This document shows, piece after piece, positions 44,718 to 53,262 of a stretch of DNA of 64,000 nt. Made by a program: the position numbers and the translations under genes. The notes below the pieces were generated by a model. It saw only the letters and a list, made by a program, of their open reading frames with translations. It made no database searches and was not told the origin of the DNA. How positions within the stretch are numbered: the stretch's first letter is position 1; the number at the start of each line of letters is the position of its first letter. The stretch comes from Vogesella aquatica (GTDB lineage: Bacteria > Pseudomonadota > Gammaproteobacteria > Burkholderiales > Chromobacteriaceae), in assembly GCF_028548455.1 (NCBI RefSeq), contig NZ_JAQQLF010000001.1:62001-126000 (forward strand). Direction: 5' to 3'.

Positions 44718-46735
44718 GCCTCTCCTGCTTGCGGGTTCAGCGCACCCACAATTTTATCGAAATCTTCATCGAGGTCGCGGTTGTGGCGGTTGGAGCTCAT
44801 GGCCACTCGGACACTACCGGCACGCAGTACCAGCCACAGCCGTACTTCGCGCACATAGAACATCAGGATGATGCCGATCACCAGCATCAGCGAGCCCAGA
44901 TACACCAGGTTCTTGCCTGGCGAGCGCGTCATTTGCAAACCGGACGACTGTATCTGGTCAAAACCCTGCAGCTCCAGGTACAGCGGTGCACTGTAGTCAT
45001 TGAAGGCACTGACCGTGACCAGACCATCCAGCAAGAAGCGGTAGTGCTTTTCATCCTGCGGCCACGGTTTGAGGCCGGCCTTCTCCTGCGCCACAGCCAT
45101 CACATCGATGACGGCGCCTTGCAGGATCTTGATATAGGTCTGCGCAATCGCCTGGCGCTTGTCGGCCGGTACGCGGGCATCCAGGAATTTCTCCAGTGCC
45201 ACAAAACCACCCTCGCCAAAGCGCGCCAGAATCCACTTCACGCTATCGCCAAACTGCTTTTCCATCGCCGGGCTGATGGCGGCGCCCTTCATGGCTTTGG
45301 CCGTGGTACGGCGGGCAATCTCGTCGTACAGCGCCGGGTTTTTCAGCGCGGCCTGCAGGCGCATGAAGCTGTCGATTTTCAACTCGTCATCCAGTGGAAT
45401 ACGCAGGTACTGGAAGGGTTGTGCTACCTCGCTGCGCACACCGGCAATCTGGTACAGCGCACCTTCTTGCTCCATCGGCGCCATGTAATGATGGAATTCA
45501 CGCGCCTGGCCGTGGCTGTCACGCAGCTTGTAGGTAATGGACGGGCCGACGTTTTTCAGGTTTTTGGTGTCCTGCTTGACCTCGCGCACGTCGTGCATGC
45601 GCTGCTGCAGGGTTTTGCCTTCGGCATCGCGCTTGCCCATGTTTTCGATGTTGAACACGCGCAAGTCACCGAACTCCAGCTGGTAGTCCTGGCCATTCAC
45701 ACGCAAGGGCTGGCTGTTTAGCGATACGCCTTTGATTTCGCTAGCCGGGCTTTGCGGCTGGGCCAGGTTCCACGCTTTCAGCTCCAACGGCGAACCACCA
45801 TCGCCAAAGCTGGCCTGGTAGATGGCCACACCATCCACGATCAGCGGGTGGTTTACCTTCACCGTGGCCGGGGTTTCCTTGCCGCTGGCCTTGTCGGTCA
45901 CCACGATATCGCTGGCAAATAGCTTGGGCATACCGTTGCTGTAGTAGTCCACATGGAATTTTTTCAGCGTCACGATAAAGGGCAGCTCCTGCACCAGATA
46001 GCCCTTGCCGCTGTTCAGAAAGATCACGTCGGCGCTTTTGTTTTCCACCACGGTCACGCTGCCGCGGAAAGACAGGTTATTTTCACCCAGGCGGCTTTGC
46101 GGCGGGATCTGCCCCTGTGGCAGCTCGCGCGTTTCCGGCACGATGCTGCCGGTGAGCTCGCCGATTTTCAGCGGCAGGTTGCCATCCATCAGGCCACCGA
46201 TACAGATCACTACCATGGCAATATGGGCAAAAAAGTAACCCAGCTTGCTGCCACTGCCCTTTTTCGCTGCCAGTACGATACTGCCGTCGTCGCGCTCGCT
46301 ACGCTTGTAACGCATGCCCCGCTGCTGGATCAGGGCCACCGCCTGCGCCTCGTCCAGCTGTACGGCCAACTCGCGGCTGTGCTTCATGGCCTTGAGCGAG
46401 CCTTCTGCCGCCTTCTCGCGGAACCCCTTCATATCGCGCAGGAAAGCAGGGCCATTGCGCACGATACACAGCGTGGTGGAGATCACCAGAAAAGCCAGGA
46501 TGGTCAGAAACCAGGCCGAATGGTACACGTCGTACAAACCCAGATACTCGAAGGCCTTGAACCAGAACTGGCCAAACTCGAAGGCGTAGTTGGGGTAGGC
46601 TTCGTTCTGCTTGAGGACGGTGCCGATGACCGATGCGATGGAGAGAATGGTCAGCAGACCAATGGCAAAACGCATGGAGCTCAGCAGCTCGTACAAGCGA
46701 TAGCCGGGTGAGGCAGGTTTTTTTTGGCTTTTCAT
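44714..46735 (-). CDS. resB: Cytochrome c biogenesis protein ResB/Ccs1
   Basis: A 673-residue partner of CcsB that chaperones haem and apocytochrome. Residues 15-100 hold LYELLSSMRFAIGLLTILSIASVIGT and a second helix pair. A further helix is at about 163-185 (LGYFFAHIAMVVICIGGLMDG, with the haem-related His). A large periplasmic domain follows, then a last membrane helix near 625-645 (NLVYLGSLMLVIGIILMFYVREVRLW). Full length. First gene of the operon, 69 bp downstream of cytochrome c4 on the same strand; that pairing fits its role. Confidence 0.95.
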   Translation of the reverse strand: MKSQKKPASPGYRLYELLSSMRFAIGLLTILSIASVIGTVLKQNEAYPNYAFEFGQFWFKAFEYLGLYDVYHSAWFLTILAFLVISTTLCIVRNGPAFLRDMKGFREKAAEGSLKAMKHSRELAVQLDEAQAVALIQQRGMRYKRSERDDGSIVLAAKKGSGSKLGYFFAHIAMVVICIGGLMDGNLPLKIGELTGSIVPETRELPQGQIPPQSRLGENNLSFRGSVTVVENKSADVIFLNSGKGYLVQELPFIVTLKKFHVDYYSNGMPKLFASDIVVTDKASGKETPATVKVNHPLIVDGVAIYQASFGDGGSPLELKAWNLAQPQSPASEIKGVSLNSQPLRVNGQDYQLEFGDLRVFNIENMGKRDAEGKTLQQRMHDVREVKQDTKNLKNVGPSITYKLRDSHGQAREFHHYMAPMEQEGALYQIAGVRSEVAQPFQYLRIPLDDELKIDSFMRLQAALKNPALYDEIARRTTAKAMKGAAISPAMEKQFGDSVKWILARFGEGGFVALEKFLDARVPADKRQAIAQTYIKILQGAVIDVMAVAQEKAGLKPWPQDEKHYRFLLDGLVTVSAFNDYSAPLYLELQGFDQIQSSGLQMTRSPGKNLVYLGSLMLVIGIILMFYVREVRLWLVLRAGSVRVAMSSNRHNRDLDEDFDKIVGALNPQAGEA

Positions 46736-46753
46736 TTTGGTTTCAAACGCGAC

Positions 46754-46776
46754 AAAGGGGGCGCAAAGCCCCCTTT
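46754..46776. other. Hairpin between cytochrome c4 gene and resB
   Basis: AAAGGGGGC (46754-46762) and GCCCCCTTT (46768-46776) form a strong stem without a U-run. It may act as a partial terminator or RNA-stabilising element between the two genes. Confidence 0.45.
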
Positions 46777-46804
46777 GGAACGTATCTGCGCGAAAAAGTT
46801 GCGC

Positions 46805-47425
46805 TTAACGGAGACCGGACATGTATTCGGATACGGCTTTCACTTCGGCATCGGTCAAACGCATGGCGACATCGTGCATCACGGCGTTCTTGCGATCGGT
46901 GCCTGCCTTGAAGTCGGCCAGTTGCTTGGCGATATACGCTGCATGCTGGCTGCCGACTGCCGGGTACTGGTCCGGGTAGCCTTTACCTGCCGGGCCGTGG
47001 CAAGCCATACAGGCCGGTACTTTGGTCGCCGGGTTGCCTGCGGTGTAGATCTTCTTGCCCAGCGGCATCTGGCTCTTGTCGGCCGCTTCACGCGGTTTTA
47101 CTTTCTGGCTGCTGAAATACGCGGCCACGTTGGCCATATCGGCCGGGGTCAGCGGTGTGGCCATACCCATCATGATCGGGTTCTTGCGCTCGCCGGATTT
47201 GAAAGCCTTCAGCTGGCTTTCGATATATTTGGCGTGCTGGCCGGCCAGCGTCGGGTTGGCAGAAGCCACGCTGTTGCCGTCCGCACCGTGACAGGCAGCA
47301 CATACCTGGTCAACGATGGCTTTGCCCTTGACCGGGTCGCCTTTGGCAGGCGCTGCCGGGGTGGAGGCCATAGCACTGGCTGCAAAGGTAGCAGCAGCGA
47401 TAGCCAACAGCATGTTACGTTTCAT
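46805..47425 (-). CDS. Dihaem cytochrome c4
   Basis: A 206-residue periplasmic electron carrier. The signal peptide (MKRNMLLAIAAATFAASAMA) is followed by two class I cytochrome c domains, each with a CXXCH haem motif (CAACH near 42-46 and CMACH near 139-143). Axial Met candidates are in MMGMATPLTPADMANVAAYF (about 84-103) and MHDVAMRLTDAEVKAVSEYM near the C-terminus. It likely donates to a terminal oxidase. Placement upstream of resB-ccsB links substrate and maturation machinery. Ribosome site TAGGAGCG. Confidence 0.94.
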   Translation of the reverse strand: MKRNMLLAIAAATFAASAMASTPAAPAKGDPVKGKAIVDQVCAACHGADGNSVASANPTLAGQHAKYIESQLKAFKSGERKNPIMMGMATPLTPADMANVAAYFSSQKVKPREAADKSQMPLGKKIYTAGNPATKVPACMACHGPAGKGYPDQYPAVGSQHAAYIAKQLADFKAGTDRKNAVMHDVAMRLTDAEVKAVSEYMSGLR

Positions 47426-47516
47426 GGTCGCTCCTAATGAGAGATAGCGTAAATATCTGTAAAGGTGGCAATTTCAAACCTGCTATTCTATATCAATTGA
47501 CTTTGCCCTTACTACT

Positions 47517-48158
47517 ATGTCGATCTTTCAGAATGCACGGTTTTTCACAACCGTAAACCACCTCAAGGATTTGCCACCTACGCGTTGCGAGGTGGCCTTT
47601 GTTGGCCGCTCAAACGCCGGCAAGTCCAGCGCTATCAATACCCTGTGCAATCGTACCCGCCTGGCCTACGTTTCCAAAACCCCGGGCCGCACGCAGCACA
47701 TCAACTTTTTCGATCTGGGCCAGGAGCGTTTCCTGGTGGATCTGCCAGGCTACGGCTACGCGGAAGTGCCCGAAGCCATCCGCGTACACTGGGTAGCCTT
47801 GCTGGGCCAGTACCTGCAAACCCGCGACAGCATCGTGGGCCTGCTGCTGATCATGGACTCGCGCCACCCGCTCAAGGAGCTGGACTGGAAGATGATCGAG
47901 TTCTTTACCGTGACGCAGCGCCCGGTACACATTCTGTTGTCCAAAGCCGACAAATTGTCGCGCCAGGAACAACAAAAGGTTCTGTCCTCGGTCAAGAAAC
48001 AGCTGGCTGACTACCCCAACATCACCCTGCAGCTGTTCTCCAGCTCGAAAAAAACCGGCACCGAAGAAGTAGCCGGCATCGTGGAGGGCTGGTTTGCCGC
48101 CTGCCCGATGCCGCAAGAGGAACAATTTGACGATATCGATGAAACTTTCCCCGATTAA
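47517..48158 (+). CDS. engB: Ribosome biogenesis GTPase EngB (YsxC/YihA)
   Basis: Essential small GTPase involved in 50S subunit assembly. The 213-residue protein has G1 [10 protein letters not shown] (about 29-38), G3 [10 protein letters not shown] (about 75-84), G4 SKADKLS (about 142-148) and the family [13 protein letters not shown] switch (about 54-66). Full length. Divergent from cytochrome c4. Downstream is a structured region with a strong terminator. Confidence 0.97.
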   Translation: MSIFQNARFFTTVNHLKDLPPTRCEVAFVGRSNAGKSSAINTLCNRTRLAYVSKTPGRTQHINFFDLGQERFLVDLPGYGYAEVPEAIRVHWVALLGQYLQTRDSIVGLLLIMDSRHPLKELDWKMIEFFTVTQRPVHILLSKADKLSRQEQQKVLSSVKKQLADYPNITLQLFSSSKKTGTEEVAGIVEGWFAACPMPQEEQFDDIDETFPD

Positions 48159-48258
48159 GGCGTCAAAGCAAACAGGAGCCACGCGCTCCTTCCCGCTTCA
48201 CCTCCCTGAGCGGGAGCCTGCCAAGGCATTGGCCCCGGTTTGCTAACCGGGGTTTTTT
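48159..48258 (+). ncRNA. Candidate small RNA or structured 3' UTR of engB
   Basis: The 100 nt after engB fold into successive hairpins: GGAG/CTCC (about 48175-48189), CCCGCT/AGCGGG (about 48192-48214), and CCCCGGTT-TGCT-AACCGGGG with six T (48233-48258). A CTCCC-bearing loop is exposed. In gammaproteobacteria the locus beside engB encodes Spot 42 (E. coli) or ErsA (Pseudomonas), so position suggests a functional analogue. I found no convincing promoter, so a 3'-UTR-derived RNA or a plain terminator remains likely. Confidence 0.3.
48233..48258 (+). terminator. Intrinsic terminator after engB
   Basis: Stem CCCCGGTT / AACCGGGG with a TGCT loop and six T. Confidence 0.9.
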
Positions 48259-48324
48259 CTTGCCTGCAGCCAGTATGGCAAGAATCGGGTCGCCCGTGCC
48301 ACCCAGGCTGCCTACACTGCCAGC

Positions 48325-49248
48325 ATGACCCAGGAGGCCGGCATGCACAGCGCACCCCGAGATGAAGAGCGTATCACCCAGGCTATCCGCTACCTGATAC
48401 AGCACGCCCACAACCAGCCCACGCTGGCGCAGCTGGCCAGTACGCTGCACCTGTCCGAATACCACCTGCAGCGCCTGTTCACGCAATGGGCCGGCATCAG
48501 CCCCAAGCGCTTTTTGCAGCAGATTACGCTGGAGGCGGCCAAAGCCGGCTTGCAGCAAGGTACGGCACTACTGCCCTTGGCCCACGAGCTGGGGTTGTCC
48601 GGCAGCAGCCGCCTGCACGATCTGTTTGTCACGCTGGAGGCCATGACCCCGGGCGAGTGGCGCGCCGGCGGTGCCAGCCTACCGCTGCACTGGAGCATAG
48701 AACCCAGCCGCTTTGGCCCCCTGCTGGCGGCCAGCACACCACGCGGGCTGTGCATGTTGCATTTCCTGCCGCAGCCAGACGCGGAGCAAGCACGCCTGCT
48801 ACTACAGCTACGTTGGCCGCAGGCCCGGCTGCAACACCAGCCTGGCAGCCACCAGGCACTGCTGGCACGGCTGTTTCAGCCGCTGGGCCCGCACGATGGC
48901 CAGCCACTGCGGCTGCATGTACACGGCAGCAATTTCCAGATCCAGGTATGGCGGGCACTACTGACCATCCCTTACGGCAGCCTGTGCAGCTACGGCCAGC
49001 TGGCCCAAGCGCTAGGCAAGCCTGGCGCCGCGCGCGCCGTAGGCAGTGCGGTAGGAGCCAACCCGATCGCCTGGCTTATCCCCTGCCACCGCGTGATCCG
49101 CGCCAGCGGGGCACTGGGGGGCTACCGCTGGGGGGAAAACTGCAAACTGTCGCTATTGGGCTGGGAGGCAGCACGGCAAGCAGAGGCTGCGGATGAGGAC
49201 AGTACCACGCCAGCACGCCACGGCATCGGCACAGACGCCATGGCCTGA
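48325..49248 (+). CDS. Ada-like AraC regulator fused to O6-methylguanine-DNA methyltransferase
   Basis: A 307-residue protein lacking the N-terminal zinc domain of E. coli Ada. An AraC helix-turn-helix pair (about 18-112: LAQLASTLHLSEYHLQRLF and SGSSRLHDLFVTLEAMTPGEWR) precedes a methyltransferase domain (about 125-290). That domain has FQIQVWRALLTIPYG (about 204-218), AVGSAVGANPIAWLIPCHRVI with the acceptor Cys254, and GALGGYRWG. It repairs O6-methylguanine by suicidal transfer. Without the Ada Cys that senses methylphosphotriesters, its regulatory trigger is unclear. An internal ATG at 48343 could be the true start. Confidence 0.92.
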   Translation: MTQEAGMHSAPRDEERITQAIRYLIQHAHNQPTLAQLASTLHLSEYHLQRLFTQWAGISPKRFLQQITLEAAKAGLQQGTALLPLAHELGLSGSSRLHDLFVTLEAMTPGEWRAGGASLPLHWSIEPSRFGPLLAASTPRGLCMLHFLPQPDAEQARLLLQLRWPQARLQHQPGSHQALLARLFQPLGPHDGQPLRLHVHGSNFQIQVWRALLTIPYGSLCSYGQLAQALGKPGAARAVGSAVGANPIAWLIPCHRVIRASGALGGYRWGENCKLSLLGWEAARQAEAADEDSTTPARHGIGTDAMA

Positions 49249-49312
49249 CAAGCCGCCATCCAGATGAAGCCCCACCAGCCCGGTAAAACCGGGCCCTCGC
49301 GCGTGCCAACGC

Positions 49313-50620
49313 TTAATCGGGGGAGGGGGCTAGCGGCAGCCAGATTCCTACCTCGAAACCGCCACCCGCCGGGTGGGCAAACTGCAAACGCCCACGATGC
49401 TGCTGCACAATACGCTGCACAATAGCCAGCCCCAGCCCGCTACCGCCGTCGGTACCGCGGTGTGCGGCCAACCTTTCGAACGGTGCCAGGGCCGCCTGCT
49501 GCAAGGCCGGCGCAATGCCCTCGCCGCCATCCCTTACCCGCAACACCAATTCGCTGGTGCCGGGCTGCAGGCTGACGGCAAAAGGCGGCCGGCCATAGCG
49601 GCGTGCATTTTCCAGCAGGTTGGATAACAAGCGTTGCAGGCTTAAGGCATCGCCCCGCAAGGTGGCATCCTCACGCTGCCAGTGCACGACCATGCCATCG
49701 CGGGCAAAGCGCGCCAGCACACTGTCTATCAGGGCACCCAGCGCCACTTCCTGCATGGGGCGGACTTCTTCGCTGCGGGCAAAATCGATGAACTGGCTGA
49801 CAATATGCGACAACTCGTCGATATCGGACAGCATGCCGGCACTATCTTCATCCGGGGACAGCATTTCTACCGCCAGCTTCAGCCGGGTAAGCGGCGTGCG
49901 CAGATCGTGCGACAACCCGGCCAGCATCAAGCGCCGCTCGCTGGCGGCCTTGTCCAGCGCCTGTGCCATGCCGTTGAAACGCTCGATCAGCATACGCACC
50001 TCGCGCGGGCCGCTGGCCACCACCGGCGGCGGCGTGCGGCCGGCTTCCAGCTCGCGGGTAGCGGCCACCAGCTGCGACAGGGGCCGGGTAGTGCGCCACG
50101 CCAGCGCAAAAGCAGCCAGCAGCGACAGCAAGGCCACCAGGCCGGCGGCCTGCAAGGTTGGCCGCAAGGACGGCGGCAAGAAGCGCGTCAGCGGCATCAC
50201 CAGCCAATAGTGCTGATCCAGCACCGGCACCCGCAGCCATAGCTCTTGCCGCTCGCCGCGGCTGAACTGCACGTGCACCGGCTCCCCCAGTGCATCGGAA
50301 AGCTGGCCAGCCAGATCGTGGCCCATCGGCGGTACTCTGGCGTGCACCAGCGTCGCCGCCGTCAAAGGCAGCAGGCGCGGCAGGCCGGCGTGATTATTGG
50401 CCAGCAGGAACGGGCCGCGCTGCGCGTCGGGCAGGCGTGACAATGCACCTTCATAATCGGCCAGCGTATCCACCACCTGGGCGTACAGCTGGCCGGCCAG
50501 CAAACTGTTCTTTTGCTTGACCCCCAGCCACAGGGTAAAGACCTGGCTGGCCAATACCGCCATCACCACCAGGGCGGCCAGGCGGATGAACAGTGTGCCG
50601 CGCAGCACGGGCAGCTTCAT
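49313..50620 (-). CDS. Sensor histidine kinase (EnvZ-like)
   Basis: A 435-residue membrane kinase starting MKLPVLRGTLFIRLAALVVM at the ATG at 50620, which overlaps the regulator's stop (ATGA). The first membrane helix is at 8-32, the periplasmic domain at about 35-165, and the second helix at about 168-188 (LQAAGLVALLSLLAAFALAW). Then come a HAMP linker (TTRPLSQLVAATRELEAGR), HisKA with LAGLSHDLRTPLTRLKLAVEML (His about 233), and HATPase_c (LSNLLENARRYG, DGGEGI, GGSGLGLAIV). Order and overlap with the OmpR-type gene mark a cognate pair. Its signal is unknown; the divergent metal-binding-like secreted protein is a hint. Confidence 0.93.
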   Translation of the reverse strand: MKLPVLRGTLFIRLAALVVMAVLASQVFTLWLGVKQKNSLLAGQLYAQVVDTLADYEGALSRLPDAQRGPFLLANNHAGLPRLLPLTAATLVHARVPPMGHDLAGQLSDALGEPVHVQFSRGERQELWLRVPVLDQHYWLVMPLTRFLPPSLRPTLQAAGLVALLSLLAAFALAWRTTRPLSQLVAATRELEAGRTPPPVVASGPREVRMLIERFNGMAQALDKAASERRLMLAGLSHDLRTPLTRLKLAVEMLSPDEDSAGMLSDIDELSHIVSQFIDFARSEEVRPMQEVALGALIDSVLARFARDGMVVHWQREDATLRGDALSLQRLLSNLLENARRYGRPPFAVSLQPGTSELVLRVRDGGEGIAPALQQAALAPFERLAAHRGTDGGSGLGLAIVQRIVQQHRGRLQFAHPAGGGFEVGIWLPLAPSPD

Positions 50621-51348
50621 GGCGCGTCCTTGTCGCGGCCATCGGGTACAAACACGTAGCCGTAACCCCACACCGTTTGCAGATAGCGCGGCGGGCCGTC
50701 GGCGTCTTCAATGGCTTTGCGCAGGCGGGAGACATGCACATCAATGCTGCGATCCTGCGATTCGCCACCGCCCTTGCCCATGGCCAGCGTCATCAGCTGC
50801 TCGCGGGTCAGCGGGCGGCGCGGGTGGGTTGCCAGCGCCAGCAGTACGGCGTATTCGGCCGTAGTCAGTGTCACCGGCTGGCCGTCACGCAGCAGCTCGC
50901 GGCGCGACGGGTTCAGCGTGCAGGCACCAAACTGCAGCGCTTCGGCCTCCTGGTGGCTGGCGGTGACCGCCGGCGTTTGCTCGTAGCGGCGCAAGACGGC
51001 GTTGATGCGCGCCAGCAGTTCGCGCGGGTTGAAGGGCTTGGCCAGGTAGTCATCCGCACCCATTTCCAGCCCCAGGATACGGTCGATATCCTCGCCGCGC
51101 GCCGTCAGCATCACCACCGGTATCGGCTCCCCCTGCGCGCGCAAGCGGCGCACCACCGCCAGGCCATCTTCGCCCGGCATCATCACGTCCAGCACCAGCA
51201 GATCCGGCCGGTTACGCGCCAGCTTGCGGTCCAGGTCGCGGGCGTCAGGCAAGCTTTCTACCATATAGCCTTGCTGTGTCAGGTAGCGCTGCAATAGCTC
51301 GCGCAGGCGCGCGTCATCATCCACTACCAGTATTTTGCGGTTTTCCAT
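50617..51348 (-). CDS. OmpR-family response regulator
   Basis: A 243-residue regulator. The receiver domain (1-120) has the acidic VVDDDAR, the phospho-Asp in LLVLDVMMPGEDG (about 51-63), LTARGED and YLAKPFNPREL (about 104-114). The winged-helix DNA-binding domain (about 135-235) has LTTAEYAVLLALATHPRRPLTREQL, RSIDVHVSRLRKAIE (about 206-220) and TVWGYGYVF. It closely resembles beta-proteobacterial OmpR proteins. It forms an operon with the kinase and is divergent, across 216 bp, from a repeat-containing secreted protein that may be its target. Confidence 0.95.
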   Translation of the reverse strand: MENRKILVVDDDARLRELLQRYLTQQGYMVESLPDARDLDRKLARNRPDLLVLDVMMPGEDGLAVVRRLRAQGEPIPVVMLTARGEDIDRILGLEMGADDYLAKPFNPRELLARINAVLRRYEQTPAVTASHQEAEALQFGACTLNPSRRELLRDGQPVTLTTAEYAVLLALATHPRRPLTREQLMTLAMGKGGGESQDRSIDVHVSRLRKAIEDADGPPRYLQTVWGYGYVFVPDGRDKDAP

Positions 51349-51461
51349 AGCACCCAGTCTCCGTGCGGGCAGGGCTACCTGCCTGTCAATGCTGCAAGCC
51401 TACCGCGTGGCCAGCACAGCGTCAGCCCCGGTGTGAACAGAGATTAAGCCGGCGGCCAACC

Positions 51462-51478
51462 TTAACACCCGTTAACAC
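51462..51478. promoter_or_regulatory. Direct repeats TTAACAC (10-bp period) in the divergent promoter region
   Basis: TTAACAC at 51462-51468 and 51472-51478, one helical turn apart, between the OmpR-type regulator and the divergent secreted-protein gene. Tandem half-sites at this period are typical of OmpR-family binding. The first repeat directly follows a near-copy (GGCGGCCAAC) of the 10-mer. Confidence 0.45.
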
Positions 51479-51564
51479 TCCCCACCCTGTGGCACATACT
51501 CTGGCAAAACCCCGGCGCTAAAGTGACAGCATCAACCAAGGCCACACGGCACAAGGAGTTTGCA

Positions 51565-52242
51565 ATGAAAACACGTTTCGCCCCGACCGCACTGGTTCTC
51601 TCCCTGCTGGCTGCGCTGTCGGCCTCTGCCCTGGCCTTCGGCCACGGCGACAAGATGCCGCGCGCTGACCACAAAGCCTTCCACGAAGCGGTGATGTCCG
51701 GCGCGCTGACCGACGCCGAGCTGGCCACGCTGAAAAAAGAGCGCGACACCACCATGGCCACCATCAAGAAGCTGCGTGACGACGGCAACTTCAGCAGCGC
51801 CGACCGCGAACAAGCCAAAAAACTGCATCAGGCACTGCAAGACAAGACCAAGGCGCTGATCGACAATGCCGACCGCACCCAGAAGCGCGACAAGCTGCCG
51901 CCCGAGCTGGCCCAGATGCACATGAAGGGCGGCATGCACGATGGCATGTGCGACGGCAAACCCGGGCACGAGCAACGCAAGGGGGCGCATGGCATGCCGC
52001 ACGAAGACATGAAACAGTTCCGCGACGCCGTGATTTCCGGTGCCCTCACCGACGCCGAGCTGGCCACGCTCAAACAGGAGCGCAGCAAGCTGATGGACAG
52101 CGCACGCCAGAACAAACAACGCCCGGACATGACCCAGCTGCACGCGCTGACCAAAACCCTGATCAGCAACCAGGACCGTGGCCCGGCACGCACCAGCTGG
52201 ACAGATGACCTGGCACCGTGGGCCGGCGGGCGTGGCCACTAA
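51565..52242 (+). CDS. Secreted helical protein with duplicated module and Met/His-rich linker
   Basis: A 225-residue periplasmic protein with a signal peptide (MKTRFAPTALVLSLLAALSA, cut near ALA-FG). Two near-identical segments, F39-M64 and F152-M177, share the core SGALTDAELATLK. Each is followed by a second conserved helix, at about 88-106 (LHQALQDKTKALIDNADR) and 192-206 (LHALTKTLISNQDRG). The linker (119-149) is rich in Met, His and Asp with one Cys (HMKGGMHDGMCDGKPGHE), which suggests metal binding. The general size and helical Lys/Glu character recall Spy/CpxP-like stress chaperones, but I cannot place it in a known family. It is divergent from an OmpR/EnvZ-type pair, which probably controls it. 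Confidence 0.85.
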   Translation: MKTRFAPTALVLSLLAALSASALAFGHGDKMPRADHKAFHEAVMSGALTDAELATLKKERDTTMATIKKLRDDGNFSSADREQAKKLHQALQDKTKALIDNADRTQKRDKLPPELAQMHMKGGMHDGMCDGKPGHEQRKGAHGMPHEDMKQFRDAVISGALTDAELATLKQERSKLMDSARQNKQRPDMTQLHALTKTLISNQDRGPARTSWTDDLAPWAGGRGH

Positions 52243-52263
52243 ACCCGCGCCGCTTGATACCAC

Positions 52264-52296
52264 CCAAGCCTGCCAGGCCCCGTCTGGCAGGCTTGG
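52264..52296. terminator. Terminator-like 12-bp hairpin after the duplicated-module gene
   Basis: CCAAGCCTGCCA (52264-52275) and TGGCAGGCTTGG (52285-52296) pair perfectly. No T-run follows, so termination efficiency is uncertain. Confidence 0.5.
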
Positions 52297-52362
52297 TGCC
52301 GTGAGTAAAACCCGCAATGCAACACCATGGCGCCCCGAAACCGCGCAGGATAGAATCAGATC

Positions 52363-52716
52363 ATGAAGTCGCTGCTATCGATGTTGCTGGGCTGGCTAGT
52401 ATTCAGCGCAGGCAACGCCGCCCACGCCAACCCGCCACCGCAGGGCATCAACGCCCCACCCCTAGAGCGGGCAGACGCGCTGCGCCTGCGGGAGCTACGC
52501 CTGCGCGAAGCCGTGGTGCGCGGGGAAATCAGCGAAGAAGAAGCCCGCCGCCTGCGCCAGTTCTACCGCCGTCACGATGCGATACGCCTGCATCTGCCAC
52601 CCGACCGGCAAGCCAGCATGCCGGCGGGGGAGGCACCACCCAAAGCCTGGCAGCGCTGGCGCAAAAAGCAGGATCGCCTTAACGCGCCACCACCGGAGGG
52701 TGGCCCGGACAGCTAG
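52363..52716 (+). CDS. Small secreted hypothetical protein
   Basis: A 117-residue protein with a signal peptide (MKSLLSMLLGWLVFSAGNAAHA). The mature part is highly charged and helical: LERADALRLRELRLREAVVR (about 33-52), GEISEEEARRLRQFYRRHDA (about 53-72), then a Pro-rich tail (PPDRQASMPAGEAPPK). The EISEEEARRLRQFYRR segment resembles a short helix-turn module seen in Spy-like or DUF-type periplasmic proteins. Function unknown. It lies between two other secreted proteins on the same strand. Confidence 0.7.
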   Translation: MKSLLSMLLGWLVFSAGNAAHANPPPQGINAPPLERADALRLRELRLREAVVRGEISEEEARRLRQFYRRHDAIRLHLPPDRQASMPAGEAPPKAWQRWRKKQDRLNAPPPEGGPDS

Positions 52717-52752
52717 CGTAGCGCCCGCCATGGCAGGCCAAAGGGGAGACAC

Positions 52753-53214
52753 ATGAACAACATACGGCGGGGCCTGTTGATTCTGGGGCTGTTTGCCTGC
52801 CATAGCACGTGGGCGGCCGCGCCGGCACGCTGCACCAGCAATAGCACAGAAACGGCCTGCCAATACCAGCAAGCCGGCCTGGCCAGCTGCCAGGATCAAA
52901 CTGCGGCCAACCTGCCCGCCTGTCTGCAGCAGTTCACCCCGCCCGCGCTATGCCGGCGCGAGCGCAACCGCGCCGCCTGCGAACAGCTGGCTGCGGCACA
53001 GCAAGCCTGTCATGGCACCAGCGGGGCAGCCCGCCGCCAGTGCGTCGCCACGCAGCTCCCCCCGCCAGCCTGCCCTCCGGGCAATGACAATGCGCACTGC
53101 CAGGCGCGCCTGGCCGCCCTGCAACAATGCGGCGCACTGTTTGGCAGCCAGCGCCGGCAATGCCTGCACCTGGAAATGCGCAAGCGTCAGGACGATGGCT
53201 CCGCCTTGCGTTAA
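52753..53214 (+). CDS. Secreted cysteine-repeat protein: three 40-residue four-Cys modules
   Basis: A 153-residue protein starting MNNIRRGLLILGLFACHSTW with a signal peptide ending near AAA. The mature chain holds twelve Cys at 27, 36, 46, 57; 67, 76, 86, 97; and 107, 116, 126, 137. This is an exact threefold repeat with a period of 40 residues (C-x8-C-x9-C-x10-C-x9). Apart from Cys, each unit has a helix-like AALQQC/LAAAQQAC core and a Pro linker (TPPAL, LPPPA). Disulfide-bonded helical hairpins (two bonds per unit) are likely. I do not recognise the family. An AAGGGGAGAC ribosome site precedes the ATG. Confidence 0.8.
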   Translation: MNNIRRGLLILGLFACHSTWAAAPARCTSNSTETACQYQQAGLASCQDQTAANLPACLQQFTPPALCRRERNRAACEQLAAAQQACHGTSGAARRQCVATQLPPPACPPGNDNAHCQARLAALQQCGALFGSQRRQCLHLEMRKRQDDGSALR

Positions 53215-53262
53215 CGCTGCTGTCTACTTGGCTGCCACCCGACACCAGGCCACTGCCTAGAC

